Origin: Methylobacterium sp. J-030
GTDB taxonomy: Bacteria; Pseudomonadota; Alphaproteobacteria; Rhizobiales; Beijerinckiaceae
NCBI RefSeq assembly: GCF_022829545.1
Contig: NZ_JAKSYM010000080.1
Coordinates: forward strand, 60,124 to 124,123
Length of the DNA: 64,000 bases
Reading direction: 5' to 3'
Positions 43,465 through 53,766 of this stretch are shown here, piece by piece. A model generated the notes under the pieces. It was given only the letters and a program-made list of their open reading frames with translations, was not told the DNA's origin and did no database searches. Position 1 is the stretch's first letter, and each line of letters starts with the position of its first letter. A program made the position numbers and the translations under genes.

Positions 43465-44718
43465 TCAGGGCGTCCCCCGGATCCGGTCCAGCAGCGCCGC
43501 GTCGACGTAGCCATCGGCCGGCAGACCGACCGAGCCCTGGAAGGCGCGCAAAGCCGCCCGGGTCTTCGGGCCGATCTTCCCATCGACGCCGCCGGTGGCG
43601 AAGCCGCGCGCGATAAGGCGGGTCTGCAGGTCGCGGCGCTCGTCGCCCGTGAGCACCCGATCGCCCCGAGGCCAGTCGCGAACCAGCCCCGGATCGCCGC
43701 GCAGGCGGTCCGACAGCAGCGCCACCGTCAGCGCGTAGGCGAGCGCCGTGTTGTAGCGCAGGATCACCGCGAAGTTCGGCCGGATCAGGAAGGCCGGACC
43801 CCGGATCCCGGCCGGCAGGATCAGGGTCGCCTCCGCGGCCTCATCCGGAAGGGTGTCCGGCCGGGCGGGCCGGACGCCGAGCGCCCGCCACGCGGCGAGG
43901 CTGCGGGGCGTGGTCTCATCCGCCAGCGCAGCGTCGAAGCCCTCGGGCAGGCGCGCCTCCGCGCCCCAGCCCTCGCCGGGCTTCCAGCCATGGGCGCGCA
44001 GGTAGTTGGCCGTCGAGGCCAGGGCGTCCGGCACCGAGGTCCAGATGTCGCGCCGTCCGTCGCCGTCGAAATCGACCGCGTCGCGGTGGTAGACGCTCGG
44101 CATGAACTGGGTATGGCCCATCGCCCCCGCCCAGGAGCCGGTGAGGCCGCCCGGCATCCGTTCGAGGGGCGCCTGGTTCCAGGCCAGGATCTGGAGCGCC
44201 GCCGCAAGCTCGGTGCGCCAGTACGGCGCGCGGGCGGGATCGCCGCAGGCGAGGGTCGCGAGCGAGCGCACCACCGGCTTCACGACGGCGGGGTTGTCGA
44301 GCACCGCGCCGAAGCTCGATTCCACGCCCCAGAACGCCGCCAGGATGTGGCGGTCGACGCCGTAGCGGGCCTCGATCGCCGCGAAGGTCTCGGCATGTTC
44401 GGCGAGCTTGGCCCGGCCCGCCTCGATCCGCGCCGGGGTGACGCTGGCCTCGATGTAGTCCCAGAGCGGCCTGACGAACTCGCCCTGGTTCGTGGCGGCG
44501 GCCAGAACGTCGGGATCGGGCGCGAGGTTGGCGAGTTGGGCATCGGCGAGGCCCTGCGGCACGGCCTGCGTGGCCGCGAAGGCGATCAGGTCGGCCCGGC
44601 AGGCCTCGAAGGGCAGCGGCGCGGGCGCATCCGGCGCCGCGAGGGCGAGGCTCGGCGCCAGCGCACAGGCGAGCACGGCTCTGCGGATTCCCGGACAGTG
44701 ACGTGTCGGGCTGCTCAT
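43465..44718 (-). CDS. Lytic murein transglycosylase B-like, with C-terminal peptidoglycan-binding domain
   Basis: A 417-residue periplasmic enzyme making 1,6-anhydro ends in peptidoglycan. Signal peptide: AVLACALAPSLALAAPDAPA. The catalytic Glu is in ILAAFWGVESSFGAVLDNP. GLTGSWAGAMGHTQFMPSVY and DAVDFDGDGRRDIWTSVPDA are the MltB/SLT_2 landmarks. The last 60 residues (DLQTRLIARGFATGGVDGKI, GPKTRAALRAFQ) form a PG_binding_1 domain. No lipobox Cys is present, so it is probably soluble. Confidence 0.92.
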   Translation of the reverse strand: MSSPTRHCPGIRRAVLACALAPSLALAAPDAPAPLPFEACRADLIAFAATQAVPQGLADAQLANLAPDPDVLAAATNQGEFVRPLWDYIEASVTPARIEAGRAKLAEHAETFAAIEARYGVDRHILAAFWGVESSFGAVLDNPAVVKPVVRSLATLACGDPARAPYWRTELAAALQILAWNQAPLERMPGGLTGSWAGAMGHTQFMPSVYHRDAVDFDGDGRRDIWTSVPDALASTANYLRAHGWKPGEGWGAEARLPEGFDAALADETTPRSLAAWRALGVRPARPDTLPDEAAEATLILPAGIRGPAFLIRPNFAVILRYNTALAYALTVALLSDRLRGDPGLVRDWPRGDRVLTGDERRDLQTRLIARGFATGGVDGKIGPKTRAALRAFQGSVGLPADGYVDAALLDRIRGTP

Positions 44719-44887
44719 CGGTGATCTGGGTCTCGCGATCTGTCGGCGCCAGCATACGCGGCCGGTCGCAGCGGGTTCCAGGGGCGGACGCGGTCGCCCC
44801 GCGGCGGCGGCGTCGCGCCAACGTGATCACGCCATTCCGCCGGATGGAAGCATCCTTTCCGGCCGGGGGCCCAAAGGAGATCGATCG

Positions 44888-45382
44888 ATGAAGCGGATAG
44901 CCCTCGCGATGATCGGCGCGGCACTGCTCGCCGCCGGGCCTGCCCGCGCCCTGGAGGTCACCCGCAGCCGCGACATGCCCGCCTCTGCCGAGGCGGTCTG
45001 GGCGCTGGTCGGCGATTTCTGCGCCATCCAGCTCTGGCACCCGCAGGTGGAGCGCTGCATCCTGTCGGCCGACGACGACGATGACGGCATCCGCGCGCAG
45101 ATCCGCGGCCTCGTGGTGAAGGGCGGCCTCGGCACGATCGTCGAGGTCGAGACCGTCCGCGATGAGAAGAACCTGAGCTACAGCTACGGCTTCATCCAGG
45201 GTCCCCTGCCGGTACGCGGCTACAACGCGACGCTGGCGGTCCGGCCGAACGGCAGCGGTGCCACGGTGATCTGGAGCGCGACCTTCGAGGCCCAGGGGAT
45301 GAGCGACGCCGAGGCGGTCGCCGATATCGCCGGCGTCTTTGAGACGGGGCTTGCCGGGATCGCCCGCGAGGCGTCCAGATAG
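44888..45382 (+). CDS. Secreted SRPBCC/polyketide cyclase-like protein
   Basis: A 164-residue START-fold protein with a signal peptide (IALAMIGAALLAAGPARALE). SRDMPASAEAVWALVGDFCA, IQLWHPQVERCILSADD and YGFIQGPLPVRGYNATLAV match the SRPBCC family, which binds hydrophobic ligands. A GGAG-type ribosome-binding site (AAAGGAGATCG) precedes the ATG. Periplasmic ligand binding is inferred. Confidence 0.83.
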   Translation: MKRIALAMIGAALLAAGPARALEVTRSRDMPASAEAVWALVGDFCAIQLWHPQVERCILSADDDDDGIRAQIRGLVVKGGLGTIVEVETVRDEKNLSYSYGFIQGPLPVRGYNATLAVRPNGSGATVIWSATFEAQGMSDAEAVADIAGVFETGLAGIAREASR

Positions 45383-45535
45383 CGGCCGGCCGAATCAGGC
45401 GGCCGCGCGAACAGCCCCCCGGCCGTCGGCGTTCCCCCCTCGCCCCGGCGCCCGCCGGCACCGATGTGAGCGGCGTCGCAACGACCGATCGCCCGGCTCG
45501 ATAGCCGGAGGCAGCCTCAGGAGGCCGAGACCCGC

Positions 45536-46948
45536 ATGCGCCGTCACCGCCACGCCAAGATCGTCGCCACCGTGGGCCCCGCCAGTTCGGCGCCCGACCG
45601 GTTGAAGGCCCTGTTCCTCGCCGGGGTCGATACGTTTCGGCTGAACTTCAGCCACGGGGTGCAGGAGGATCACGCCCGGGTCCACGCCGCGATCCGCGCC
45701 CTCGAGGACGAGGTCGGTCGGCCGATCGGCATCCTGCAGGACCTTCAGGGACCGAAGATCCGGATCGGCACGCTGCAGGGCGGCCGGCTCGACCTCGAGG
45801 CCGGCGAGCGGGTGCGCTTCGTCCTCGACGGCGCCGAGGGCGACAAGCAGACGATCCCGCTGCACCACCCGGAGATCTTCGACGCGGTGGTGCCCGGCCA
45901 GGAACTGCTGATCGACGACGGGCGGGTGCGCGTCCGGGTCACCGGGCCGGAGCGGACCGCGATCACCGCCGAGGTGGTCACCGGCGGGCCGATCTCCAAC
46001 CGCAAGGGCGTCAACCTGCCGGGCACGCTGCTCGACCTGTCGCCGCTCACCGAGAAGGACCGGGCCGACCTCGCCTTCGGGCTCGGCCTCGGCGTCGACT
46101 GGGTGGCCCTCTCCTTCGTGCAGAAGCCCTCGGACGTGATCGAGGCCCGCGGCATCATCGGCGACCGGGCCGGGATCATGTCGAAGATCGAGAAGCCGCA
46201 GGCGCTGGAGCGGATCGACGACATCATCCGGCTCTCCGACGCCGTGATGGTGGCCCGGGGCGACCTCGGTGTCGAGATCCCGCACGAGGACGTGCCGGGC
46301 CGCCAAAAGGAGCTGATCCGCGCCTGCCGGCTCGCCGTGAAGCCCGTGGTGGTGGCGACCCAGATGCTCGACTCGATGGTCAACGCCCCCGCGCCGACCC
46401 GGGCCGAGGCCTCGGACGTGGCGACCGCCATCTACGACGGCGCCGACGCCGTGATGCTTTCGGCGGAATCGGCCACCGGCCGCTACCCGGTGGAGGCGGT
46501 CGCGATGATGGACCGGATCATCCGCAGCGTGGAGGGGCACAAGCTCTACCACTCGATCGTGGCGGCCTCGGAGCCCGGCGAGGAGGAGACGCCGCCCCAC
46601 GCGGTCGCGACCGCGACCGCCGACCTCGCCGAGGCGATCCACGCCGCCGCGATCGTGGCCTACACGTCGAGCGGGACGACCGCGGCCCGGGTGGCCCGGA
46701 AGCGCCCCGCCGCCGCGATCCTGGCGCTCACCCCGAACCGCGCGACCTCGCGCCGGCTAAGTCTGCTCTGGGGGGCGCACAGCGTTCATACGGACGACGT
46801 CGATTCCTACGAGGAGATGACCGCCAAGGCCTGCCAGCACGCGCAGCAGGAGGGCTTCGCCAAGTCGAACGACATCATCGTGGTGACAGCCGGCATCCCG
46901 TTCCACACGGCGGGCAACACGAACAACATCCGGCTGATGCAGGTCTGA
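45536..46948 (+). CDS. pyk: Pyruvate kinase
   Basis: A 470-residue glycolytic enzyme transferring phosphate from PEP to ADP. KIVATVGPASSAPDRLKALF is the N-terminus; DTFRLNFSHG binds K+/substrate. The active-site motif is GIMSKIEKPQALERIDDII, with VMVARGDLGVEIPHEDVPG and MLDSMVNAPAPTRAEASDVA. The ATG at 45536 follows a GGAGGC ribosome-binding site. No adjacent glycolytic genes. Confidence 0.95.
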   Translation: MRRHRHAKIVATVGPASSAPDRLKALFLAGVDTFRLNFSHGVQEDHARVHAAIRALEDEVGRPIGILQDLQGPKIRIGTLQGGRLDLEAGERVRFVLDGAEGDKQTIPLHHPEIFDAVVPGQELLIDDGRVRVRVTGPERTAITAEVVTGGPISNRKGVNLPGTLLDLSPLTEKDRADLAFGLGLGVDWVALSFVQKPSDVIEARGIIGDRAGIMSKIEKPQALERIDDIIRLSDAVMVARGDLGVEIPHEDVPGRQKELIRACRLAVKPVVVATQMLDSMVNAPAPTRAEASDVATAIYDGADAVMLSAESATGRYPVEAVAMMDRIIRSVEGHKLYHSIVAASEPGEEETPPHAVATATADLAEAIHAAAIVAYTSSGTTAARVARKRPAAAILALTPNRATSRRLSLLWGAHSVHTDDVDSYEEMTAKACQHAQQEGFAKSNDIIVVTAGIPFHTAGNTNNIRLMQV

Positions 46949-47037
46949 CGGCGGGCGGCGCGGGTGGAACGCAGCCCGCGGCTCGCCCGTTGAATCGGAA
47001 GCTGCGCCATTTTGGCGCGACACTGGAGGGCCATCCC

Positions 47038-47166
47038 ATGAATCTGATCGGACGCCTCGTCACCAAGCTCCTCGGCAACGAGAACCGCCCCGTCGACCGC
47101 GACGACCGGAACGCCAGCACGGCGACGCCGATCGGCCGCCTCGTCACGAAAATTCTGGGGAAGTGA
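47038..47166 (+). CDS. Small 42-residue protein with duplicated terminal motif
   Basis: MNLIGRLVTKLLGNENRPV, then a charged middle, then PIGRLVTKILGK. Both ends contain the same amphipathic segment IGRLVTK[LI]LG, separated by a DRDDRN-rich linker. GGAGG lies eight bases before the ATG. It follows pyk by 89 bases in the same direction and is below usual gene-calling length. No function recognised; the duplicated basic amphipathic helices suggest membrane-surface or nucleic-acid contact, or a toxin-like peptide. Confidence 0.6.
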   Translation: MNLIGRLVTKLLGNENRPVDRDDRNASTATPIGRLVTKILGK

Positions 47167-47298
47167 GCTTGGGCCAGTAAGCGCGGGCGGCTCTACCCCG
47201 AGAGATCGACGATTTCGCCGATCCCGTTCGGGCGGGACGCGTGACGCCCCCTTGCCCCGCTTGCGGGGCAAGGGGATTCTCGGCGACGGCATACGCTC

Positions 47299-48486
47299 CT
47301 ACTGCACCACCGCGCTCGCGGTCGCCTTCACGATCGGCGCGGCCGGGACCGTGTGCTGCCAGAAGTTCCCGGTCCGGCCCTTGGTCAGCCCCTCCTCGTA
47401 GAGGGTACGCATGTAGGCGGTGTCGAACCCCTTGGAGGCCGGCACCTTCGGGCCGCCCTCATCGATGTAGGTCAGGTTGAAGCCGATTCCGTTGCCGCGA
47501 GCCAACGCGTAGGTCGCCGTCAGCGTGGCCCGCGAGCGCGCGCGGCTCGCCGTCGTGAATGAGCGCTCCACGATCGAGAGCGTGTTGTCCTTCGTGACCT
47601 CGAAATCGGGCTCCAGGCGGCCGTTGATCACGACGTAGATCTCGGCCTTCCCGCCCGTGCGGATCCGGCCGTCGCGCAGCAGCAGGGTCTGCGGCAGGGT
47701 GAAGACCGGCGTCACCACCGAACCGTCGACGTGCATCTCCTGGAAGCGCGCATCGCCAGCGGACACATCGATGAATTGCGGCGGGAACACCGCCGGGATG
47801 CTGGCCGAGGCCGCCAGAACGTCGCGGAACAGCTCCCGGGCGTTGGGCACGCCGCTCGCCGCGATGGCGCCCATGTTCCAGATCACCGCCCGCTGGGAAT
47901 CCAGGTTCGTGGTCACCACGAGCAGGCGCCGGCCCTTGGCGTGCTCCTCGGCCACCGCCCGGACCAGGTCGGGCGTGACGTAGCGATCGATCAGGTTGCG
48001 CAGCCGCCCGTCGCCGAACAGCCCCGAGCCGAACAGCACGTTGGCGAGGCTCGGCGAGGCCACCAGCTCGCTGGCGACGCCGCTCGTGTAGAATTCGGTC
48101 AGATAGGCATCGTAGCTGGAGCCCAGGAACGCGAAGGGCGCGATCAGCGCGCCGGTCGAGACGCCCGAGACCAGGGTGAATTCGGGCCGCTGCCCGGAGG
48201 CCGTCCAGCCGTTCAGAACGCCGGCCCCGTAGGCGCCGTCGCCCCCGCCGCCCGAGAGCGCCAGGTAGGTGAAACCCTTGCCCCGGCGCTGCGGGTTGGC
48301 GGCCAGCTCCGCGATGGTCTCCACCGAGGCATCGGCGAAGACGCGCGCGCCGGGGATGCCCGGAACCACCGCGAACGAAGCCTGCTCGGCCGTATAGGGC
48401 GTGCGCGGGAGGCTGCCGCAGGCCGCGACCTGACCCGCCAGCCCGAGCGCGACCAGCGCGCGCAAGCCTGTCCCACCGAAACCCAT
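47299..48486 (-). CDS. Patatin-like phospholipase lipoprotein
   Basis: A 395-residue patatin-domain hydrolase with a lipoprotein signal (VALGLAGQVAACGS, lipidated Cys23). The oxyanion loop is GGGGDGAYGAGVLNGW (79-87), the nucleophile Ser110 is in GVSTGALIAPF (G-x-S-x-G), and the catalytic Asp is in MHVDGSVVTPVF. Domain order matches bacterial patatins acting on phospholipids. Envelope localisation is inferred from the lipobox. The frame is open far upstream but not coding. Confidence 0.9.
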   Translation of the reverse strand: MGFGGTGLRALVALGLAGQVAACGSLPRTPYTAEQASFAVVPGIPGARVFADASVETIAELAANPQRRGKGFTYLALSGGGGDGAYGAGVLNGWTASGQRPEFTLVSGVSTGALIAPFAFLGSSYDAYLTEFYTSGVASELVASPSLANVLFGSGLFGDGRLRNLIDRYVTPDLVRAVAEEHAKGRRLLVVTTNLDSQRAVIWNMGAIAASGVPNARELFRDVLAASASIPAVFPPQFIDVSAGDARFQEMHVDGSVVTPVFTLPQTLLLRDGRIRTGGKAEIYVVINGRLEPDFEVTKDNTLSIVERSFTTASRARSRATLTATYALARGNGIGFNLTYIDEGGPKVPASKGFDTAYMRTLYEEGLTKGRTGNFWQHTVPAAPIVKATASAVVQ

Positions 48487-48984
48487 CTCGTCACCCTGAT
48501 CCGTGAAGCCCGGCCACCTTGCCACACGAAACGAGCTTGGCTGTGACACGCGTTCCGACTTTGCCGACCGGCGGGCGCGATAACGCCCGGCTGTTGCGCG
48601 GGAGTCACGATCCCACGGGATCGCGGCGCGAGCGAGGCCAAGCTTGGCGACGCCGATGCCGTAGCTGGTTCGGCGCGCGGGTGCACCGCCGGCATCGCGA
48701 TCGGGTCGCGCGGCAGCCATTTCGTCGCCCGTTGCACAAGGGGCGACCGCGCCATTGGCGGTGGACAGGGGCCGAGGGGGACGGCGGTGCACTCTTGCAA
48801 CGCTCGGGAGCGCCGCGCTAGGGTTCCGTGCGACCTGACGGGACAGGGTGTCGCACCGCGGTGCGGCTGCCCTGCGTGGGCGCGGTCTGCTCGGCTGCCC
48901 GCCCCGCCGATGGGGGGTCGGCAAACCCGGGGGGGTGCGTGCCGGACCACGGCACGGCGCGGGCCGCAGGGGGCGGAGGGGATT
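48487..48984. other. Divergent intergenic region upstream of gcrA
   Basis: About 500 bases without a gene. A perfect CGATCCC/GGGATCG inverted repeat sits at 48608-48623, immediately after a GANTC site (GAGTC at 48602-48606). GANTC is the CcrM methylation site through which GcrA-regulated promoters are often marked, so autoregulation is a possibility only. Confidence 0.4.
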
Positions 48985-49518
48985 ATGGAAGCGGCTGTAG
49001 GCTGGACGGATGATCGCGTGGCGCTCCTGCGCCGGCTGTGGGAAGACGGGCAGAGCGCGAGCAAGATCGCGGCGCAACTCGGCGGCGTCACCCGCAACGC
49101 GGTGATCGGCAAGGTCCACCGCCTCGGCCTGGCAGGCCGCGCCCGGGGTGGGGAGGATTCCTCCGCCGCCGCGGTACCACCCTCGAAGGTCATCGAGATC
49201 GAGACGGCCATCGCGGTGGTGGAGACGCAGGCTCCCGAGCCGGTGGCGATCGTCTCGCATCGGCCGGCGCCGAACTACCTGGCTGCCGCGGCCCCCACCC
49301 CGGCCACGACGCCCCTTCCGGTATCGCAGCGCGTCACCATCATGGACCTTCGGGAATCCATGTGCCGCTGGCCGCTCGGCGATCCGACCACGCCGGAATT
49401 TCGGTTCTGCGGCGCCCGCTCGATCACCGGTCTGCCCTATTGCACCCATCACGCCGAGATCGCCTATCAGCCCGCAGCCGAGCGGAAGCGGGATCGCCGC
49501 GTCGCCTCGTTCCGCTGA
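48985..49518 (+). CDS. gcrA: Cell-cycle transcriptional regulator GcrA
   Basis: A 177-residue alphaproteobacterial regulator that binds sigma-70 and CcrM-methylated GANTC promoters to control S-phase genes. The N-terminal HTH is GWTDDRVALLRRLWEDGQSA, then IAAQLGGVTRNAVIGKVHRL, nearly identical to the family consensus. A Pro/Ala-rich linker leads to the sigma-interacting domain SMCRWPLGDPTTPEFRFCGA, followed by LPYCTHHAEIAYQP. GGAGGGGATT precedes the ATG. Confidence 0.95.
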   Translation: MEAAVGWTDDRVALLRRLWEDGQSASKIAAQLGGVTRNAVIGKVHRLGLAGRARGGEDSSAAAVPPSKVIEIETAIAVVETQAPEPVAIVSHRPAPNYLAAAAPTPATTPLPVSQRVTIMDLRESMCRWPLGDPTTPEFRFCGARSITGLPYCTHHAEIAYQPAAERKRDRRVASFR

Positions 49519-49691
49519 GCGGGGACGCCCTTACGGCCAGAGCCGTGCCTGGGGGTTGGGTCGCATCGCCGATCCGAGGCCGCCCTGGCTGTTTCCTGTA
49601 CCGCGGGCAGGCCAACGCTTCATCCGCTTTGCGCCTGGGCGCGTCGCGGGTGTTCATCGCAGGAACCGGTGACCGCGTTCGCGAACCCTGC

Positions 49692-50633
49692 TTAGATGAG
49701 CCCAGCCGCATGCAGAGCGCGGCCGGTCGCGGGATTCAAGCGGTCCACAGGGACAAGCCCGATCAGGTTCTTCGGATCGGTCGTGGCGGCATGGTCGCGG
49801 CCGAGCGCGCGGACGATCCGCTCCGCCGCATCGCCGTCGAAACCTGGGCGGGTCAGGACGAAGCTCCACGAGCCCACCGTCTCGATCGGGTCCGCCTGAC
49901 CGGGAAAGCTGCGGGCCGGCACGGTCAGACGCTTCATCGCGGCGCCGGGCTGCGCCAGATGAACGATCCCCACCTCCGAGGGTCCGAAGAAGCGCGCCCC
50001 GCCCGGCGCTTGGGCCATGGCGAAAAAGCCCGGCCAGTCGAGACCGCCGCCCCAGAGCGCGTCGGCTTTGCCTTCGCGCACCAGCGTTGGCCCATCGCCC
50101 GCGCGATCGAGCAGGATCGGGCGGATGTCGCGTTCGGGATCGAGCCCCGAGGCGGCCAGCGCGCTGCGGGCCATGACGGTGAGCCCCGACTGGTGCGTGC
50201 CCAGCACGACCGTGCGCCCGCGCAGATCCGCCACCGACCGGATCGGGCTGGCTGACGGCACGACGAACAGGCCCGGCGTCGGATACATCGGAGCCAGCAC
50301 GGTGACGCCGTCGGCCACCGCGAAGGCCGGGTAGGCGTATTCCCCCTGCACCAGGCCCAGATCGACGCTGCCGGCGTGCAGGAGGCGGAGATTCTCGACC
50401 GAGCCGGCACTGGCTCGGGGCTCGATGATCAGCGCCGAATCGGCTTTCCGGATCGTCTCCGCGAAGGCCTCCCCGAAGGCGGGAAAGCCGCCGCCCGGCG
50501 TCGCCGTCGCCAGGACGACGCGAACGGGCTCGTCGGATCGGGCCGATCGCGGCGCGAGGAGGCCCAGTGCCATCAGCAGCGCCGTCCGCCGAGTCGCCGA
50601 CGTAAGTCCTGACTCCGATGCGCGAGTCGACAT
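49692..50633 (-). CDS. TAXI-family TRAP transporter solute-binding protein
   Basis: A 313-residue exported binding protein. Signal sequence: SATRRTALLMALGLLAPRSA with twin Arg. VRVVLATATPGGGFPAFGEA and ALIIEPRASAGSVENLRLLH are the TAXI landmarks, then GLVQGEYAYPAF and GSWSFVLTRPGF. TAXI proteins serve TRAP or TAXI-TRAP permeases; no DctQM genes are adjacent, so this is an orphan. The start at 50633 was preferred over 50645 and 50663 because GGGGGT lies five bases before it. Confidence 0.83.
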   Translation of the reverse strand: MSTRASESGLTSATRRTALLMALGLLAPRSARSDEPVRVVLATATPGGGFPAFGEAFAETIRKADSALIIEPRASAGSVENLRLLHAGSVDLGLVQGEYAYPAFAVADGVTVLAPMYPTPGLFVVPSASPIRSVADLRGRTVVLGTHQSGLTVMARSALAASGLDPERDIRPILLDRAGDGPTLVREGKADALWGGGLDWPGFFAMAQAPGGARFFGPSEVGIVHLAQPGAAMKRLTVPARSFPGQADPIETVGSWSFVLTRPGFDGDAAERIVRALGRDHAATTDPKNLIGLVPVDRLNPATGRALHAAGLI

Positions 50634-50913
50634 CAGCACCCCCATCAAGCAGACGCGCCGCACCGGCGCCGGTCAGGAGAATAAGTTTCTACCGGCACGG
50701 CGATAGTCAGAAGCGCCGTCCCGCGATACCGCAAAGACTGCACCGGACGCAGAAAGAACTTTCAATATGGACACTTAGCCCGATTGCTCCCCGGGCGGCG
50801 ACGCGATATCGCAGCCCTCCGTCCGGGCCGAACCGGGTCTCCCGCCCGGGGGGCTTGGTCTCGTCCGACCGGACCCACATCTCAGCGATCTCAACACGAG
50901 CAGGAGCTCCGCG

Positions 50914-51888
<975 letters not shown>

Positions 51889-52081
51889 GCGGCACCGCTC
51901 TTCGAACGCGTGCCCTCACGCCTCGCGCCGGATCGAGCGGCGCGGGGCACACCGTTGGATCCCCAAGGATGGCGGGCGCTGATTGCAAGCTTTCAATTGG
52001 TTAAGAACACGTTTTCGGGAATTCATCGGCGAACCTGGAAACTGCCATGACTGATTGAGATCGATCGACTTTAGTGAGTTC

Positions 52082-52102
52082 AACGCGAACCAGATTCGCG
52101 TT
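52082..52102 (+). terminator. Hairpin, possible terminator between cysK and a secreted protein
   Basis: AACGCGAA, loop CCAGA, TTCGCGTT: a perfect 8-bp stem followed by TGTTTC. It lies about 190 bases after the cysK stop. The T-tract is weak, so the call is uncertain. The remaining 300-base gap (51889-52187) shows no gene. Confidence 0.4.
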
Positions 52103-52187
52103 TGTTTCGGTGCCCCGCCAACACCAGCCTGGATCTTCCGTCACCCTTCCGCTACCGCCGATCGCGCGATCGATCGGGGATCCTGTC

Positions 52188-52685
52188 ATGCGCTGTCTCA
52201 TCGTGATCCTGTGTACTCTCTGGTCACAGGCGGCGCTGGCGCAGGGTTTTGCCGTCCACGATCTGACGCCGCTCGCCGAGGACGCCCTGCTGGCCCTCGG
52301 CAAGGACGCCACCGCTCAGGCTCAGCCGTTTCAGCTAATCCTCACCTGCCCGGCCTGCGACGGCGCCCCGGCGGTCGCGTTGCGGCTCGGGCGCCTCACG
52401 GATGGAACCGAGGGCCGGGTCCGGTCCGGCAAGACCACGATGGCGGCGCTGGAGACGATCTGCGTCAGGAAAAATCCGGATTGCCGGCTCACCACCCTGC
52501 CGGCCGGCCCGGCGGTCGCGTGGATCACGTCCTACGCGTTCGGGACGGGCGCGGGCGCGACGGCCATCGTCCTGCGCGACGGCGATCTGCTGACCATCGA
52601 CGCACGGTCGATCGACCGCGGGGCCGCGGAGGATACGGCGCTGCGCGTCGCACAGAAGCTGCTGCCCCGGATCGTCGGACGCTGA
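52188..52685 (+). CDS. Secreted hypothetical protein with two Cys pairs
   Basis: A 165-residue exported protein, not recognised. Signal peptide: MRCLIVILCTLWSQAALAQG. The mature part has a C-x2-C (ILTCPACDGAPAVALRLG) and a second Cys pair in TICVRKNPDCRLTTL, so two disulfides or a metal site are possible. The C-terminal region TAIVLRDGDLLTIDARSIDR is beta-rich. The ATG at 52188 was chosen because the signal peptide starts there. Confidence 0.65.
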   Translation: MRCLIVILCTLWSQAALAQGFAVHDLTPLAEDALLALGKDATAQAQPFQLILTCPACDGAPAVALRLGRLTDGTEGRVRSGKTTMAALETICVRKNPDCRLTTLPAGPAVAWITSYAFGTGAGATAIVLRDGDLLTIDARSIDRGAAEDTALRVAQKLLPRIVGR

Positions 52686-52779
52686 AGGCGCGAGCGGCGG
52701 CAACCGCGCTCGATCGCCCCGCCGGCGCAACCCTCCTCGGCCGCCCCCGTTGTCCCGCGAAGACACGGAGAGGCGCACC

Positions 52780-53106
52780 ATGACCGGCCCGACAGAACGA
52801 CCGTCGCTGAAGGACTTCGACGCCAACGCGGACCGCAACGGCCAGGACCTCGGGCAGGACTCGCCGCTGGATGTCGGCTTGGCCGCCCGCACCCAGGCGG
52901 ATCTCAAGCGGGATCCGGCGGGCGACGCCGAAGCCGCGCGGATCGCCTCCGGCACCCCCGGCTCCGACGCCACGGACGCCACCGAGGCCGAGACGCCGCG
53001 GGAGAACTTGGACAAGCTGAAGGGGACGTCCGGCGGGGGGGCGGACCTGAGCGAGGCGATCGACCGCGCCACGGCGGCCGTCGGCCAGGATGACGGGAAG
53101 CGCTGA
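52780..53106 (+). CDS. Small acidic disordered protein 1 of 3
   Basis: A 108-residue, Asp/Ala/Gly-rich protein, not recognised. It starts MTGPTERPSLKDFDANADRN after GGAGAGG and contains TPGSDATDATEAETPRENLD. No hydrophobic core is visible, so it is probably intrinsically disordered. It overlaps the next start by one base (TGATG), making a coupled three-gene unit. Possible roles include stress or desiccation tolerance, but this is speculation from composition. Confidence 0.7.
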   Translation: MTGPTERPSLKDFDANADRNGQDLGQDSPLDVGLAARTQADLKRDPAGDAEAARIASGTPGSDATDATEAETPRENLDKLKGTSGGGADLSEAIDRATAAVGQDDGKR

Positions 53107-53420
53107 TGGCCCGGCCGACCAGCGAATCCGGGACCGTCACGCGCAAGCCCGACGATTCCGTCGGGTCCGGCGGCGCGCCGCCCGCGGGGGGTGGCCGCCA
53201 GACGGCCGATCAGGCCGCCATCACCGACATGGGCGGTGGCGGAGCGGCCCAGCCGGAGCCCCGGGAGGGGTGGGGCCGCAGCGGCGAGCCGGGGCGGTCG
53301 CCGCCGGCCGTCGGCGGGTCATCGGGCGGCCACTCCGATCAGAAGGTGTCCCGGGGTCCCGCCGCCGACGCGACAGTGGCGGACGGGCACTCCCGGGCGG
53401 AACGGGAGAACCGGGAATGA
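53106..53420 (+). CDS. Small disordered protein 2 of 3
   Basis: A 104-residue Gly/Pro/Ser-rich protein (DDSVGSGGAPPAGGGRQTAD; REGWGRSGEPGRSPPAVGGS). Not recognised; low complexity throughout with a charged end HSRAERENRE. Its stop overlaps the ATG of the next gene by four bases. Compositional similarity with both neighbours suggests a shared origin or function. Confidence 0.6.
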   Translation: MARPTSESGTVTRKPDDSVGSGGAPPAGGGRQTADQAAITDMGGGGAAQPEPREGWGRSGEPGRSPPAVGGSSGGHSDQKVSRGPAADATVADGHSRAERENRE

Positions 53421-53575
53421 ACGAGCGCGACACGGCGGGCACCGAGCCCGAGAAGCCGAAGAACATCGCGCCCGACGCGGTCAAGGATCCGAACGAGAAG
53501 ACCGAGGGTCATCCGGGAGCCGGCCCGGCGGGTGGCGGCAAGCAGAACGACGAGACCGATCCCGGCGGCAGCTGA
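53417..53575 (+). CDS. Small disordered protein 3 of 3, 52 residues
   Basis: MNERDTAGTEPEKPKNIAPD and DPNEKTEGHPGAGPAGGGKQ: a short hydrophilic, Lys/Glu/Pro/Gly-rich chain. Too short for most predictions but coupled by ATGA to the gene before. Not recognised. Extremely hydrophilic short chains such as this can behave like hydrophilins, which is an inference from composition only. Confidence 0.6.
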   Translation: MNERDTAGTEPEKPKNIAPDAVKDPNEKTEGHPGAGPAGGGKQNDETDPGGS

Positions 53576-53766
53576 CGCTTTCATGCCGCCGGGCGGCCAT
53601 TTGGTACGGCTTCCGCCTGCACGCCTCGGTCGACGCGTCCCTTGCCGTCGTCGCGAGCGGCGCGAAGTGACTCAAGGCAGCCCGGCTTCCGTGAGCGGGG
53701 TGCCGCTCGATGGCGCCGCTCCACTCGCACAGACGGCCGTGCCGAAATCATCCGCCTGAAGCGGTA

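Noticed and set aside
50646..50913. SAM riboswitch before cysK
   Set aside because: No conserved SAM-I or SAM-II core could be recognised; only a normal ribosome-binding site was seen.
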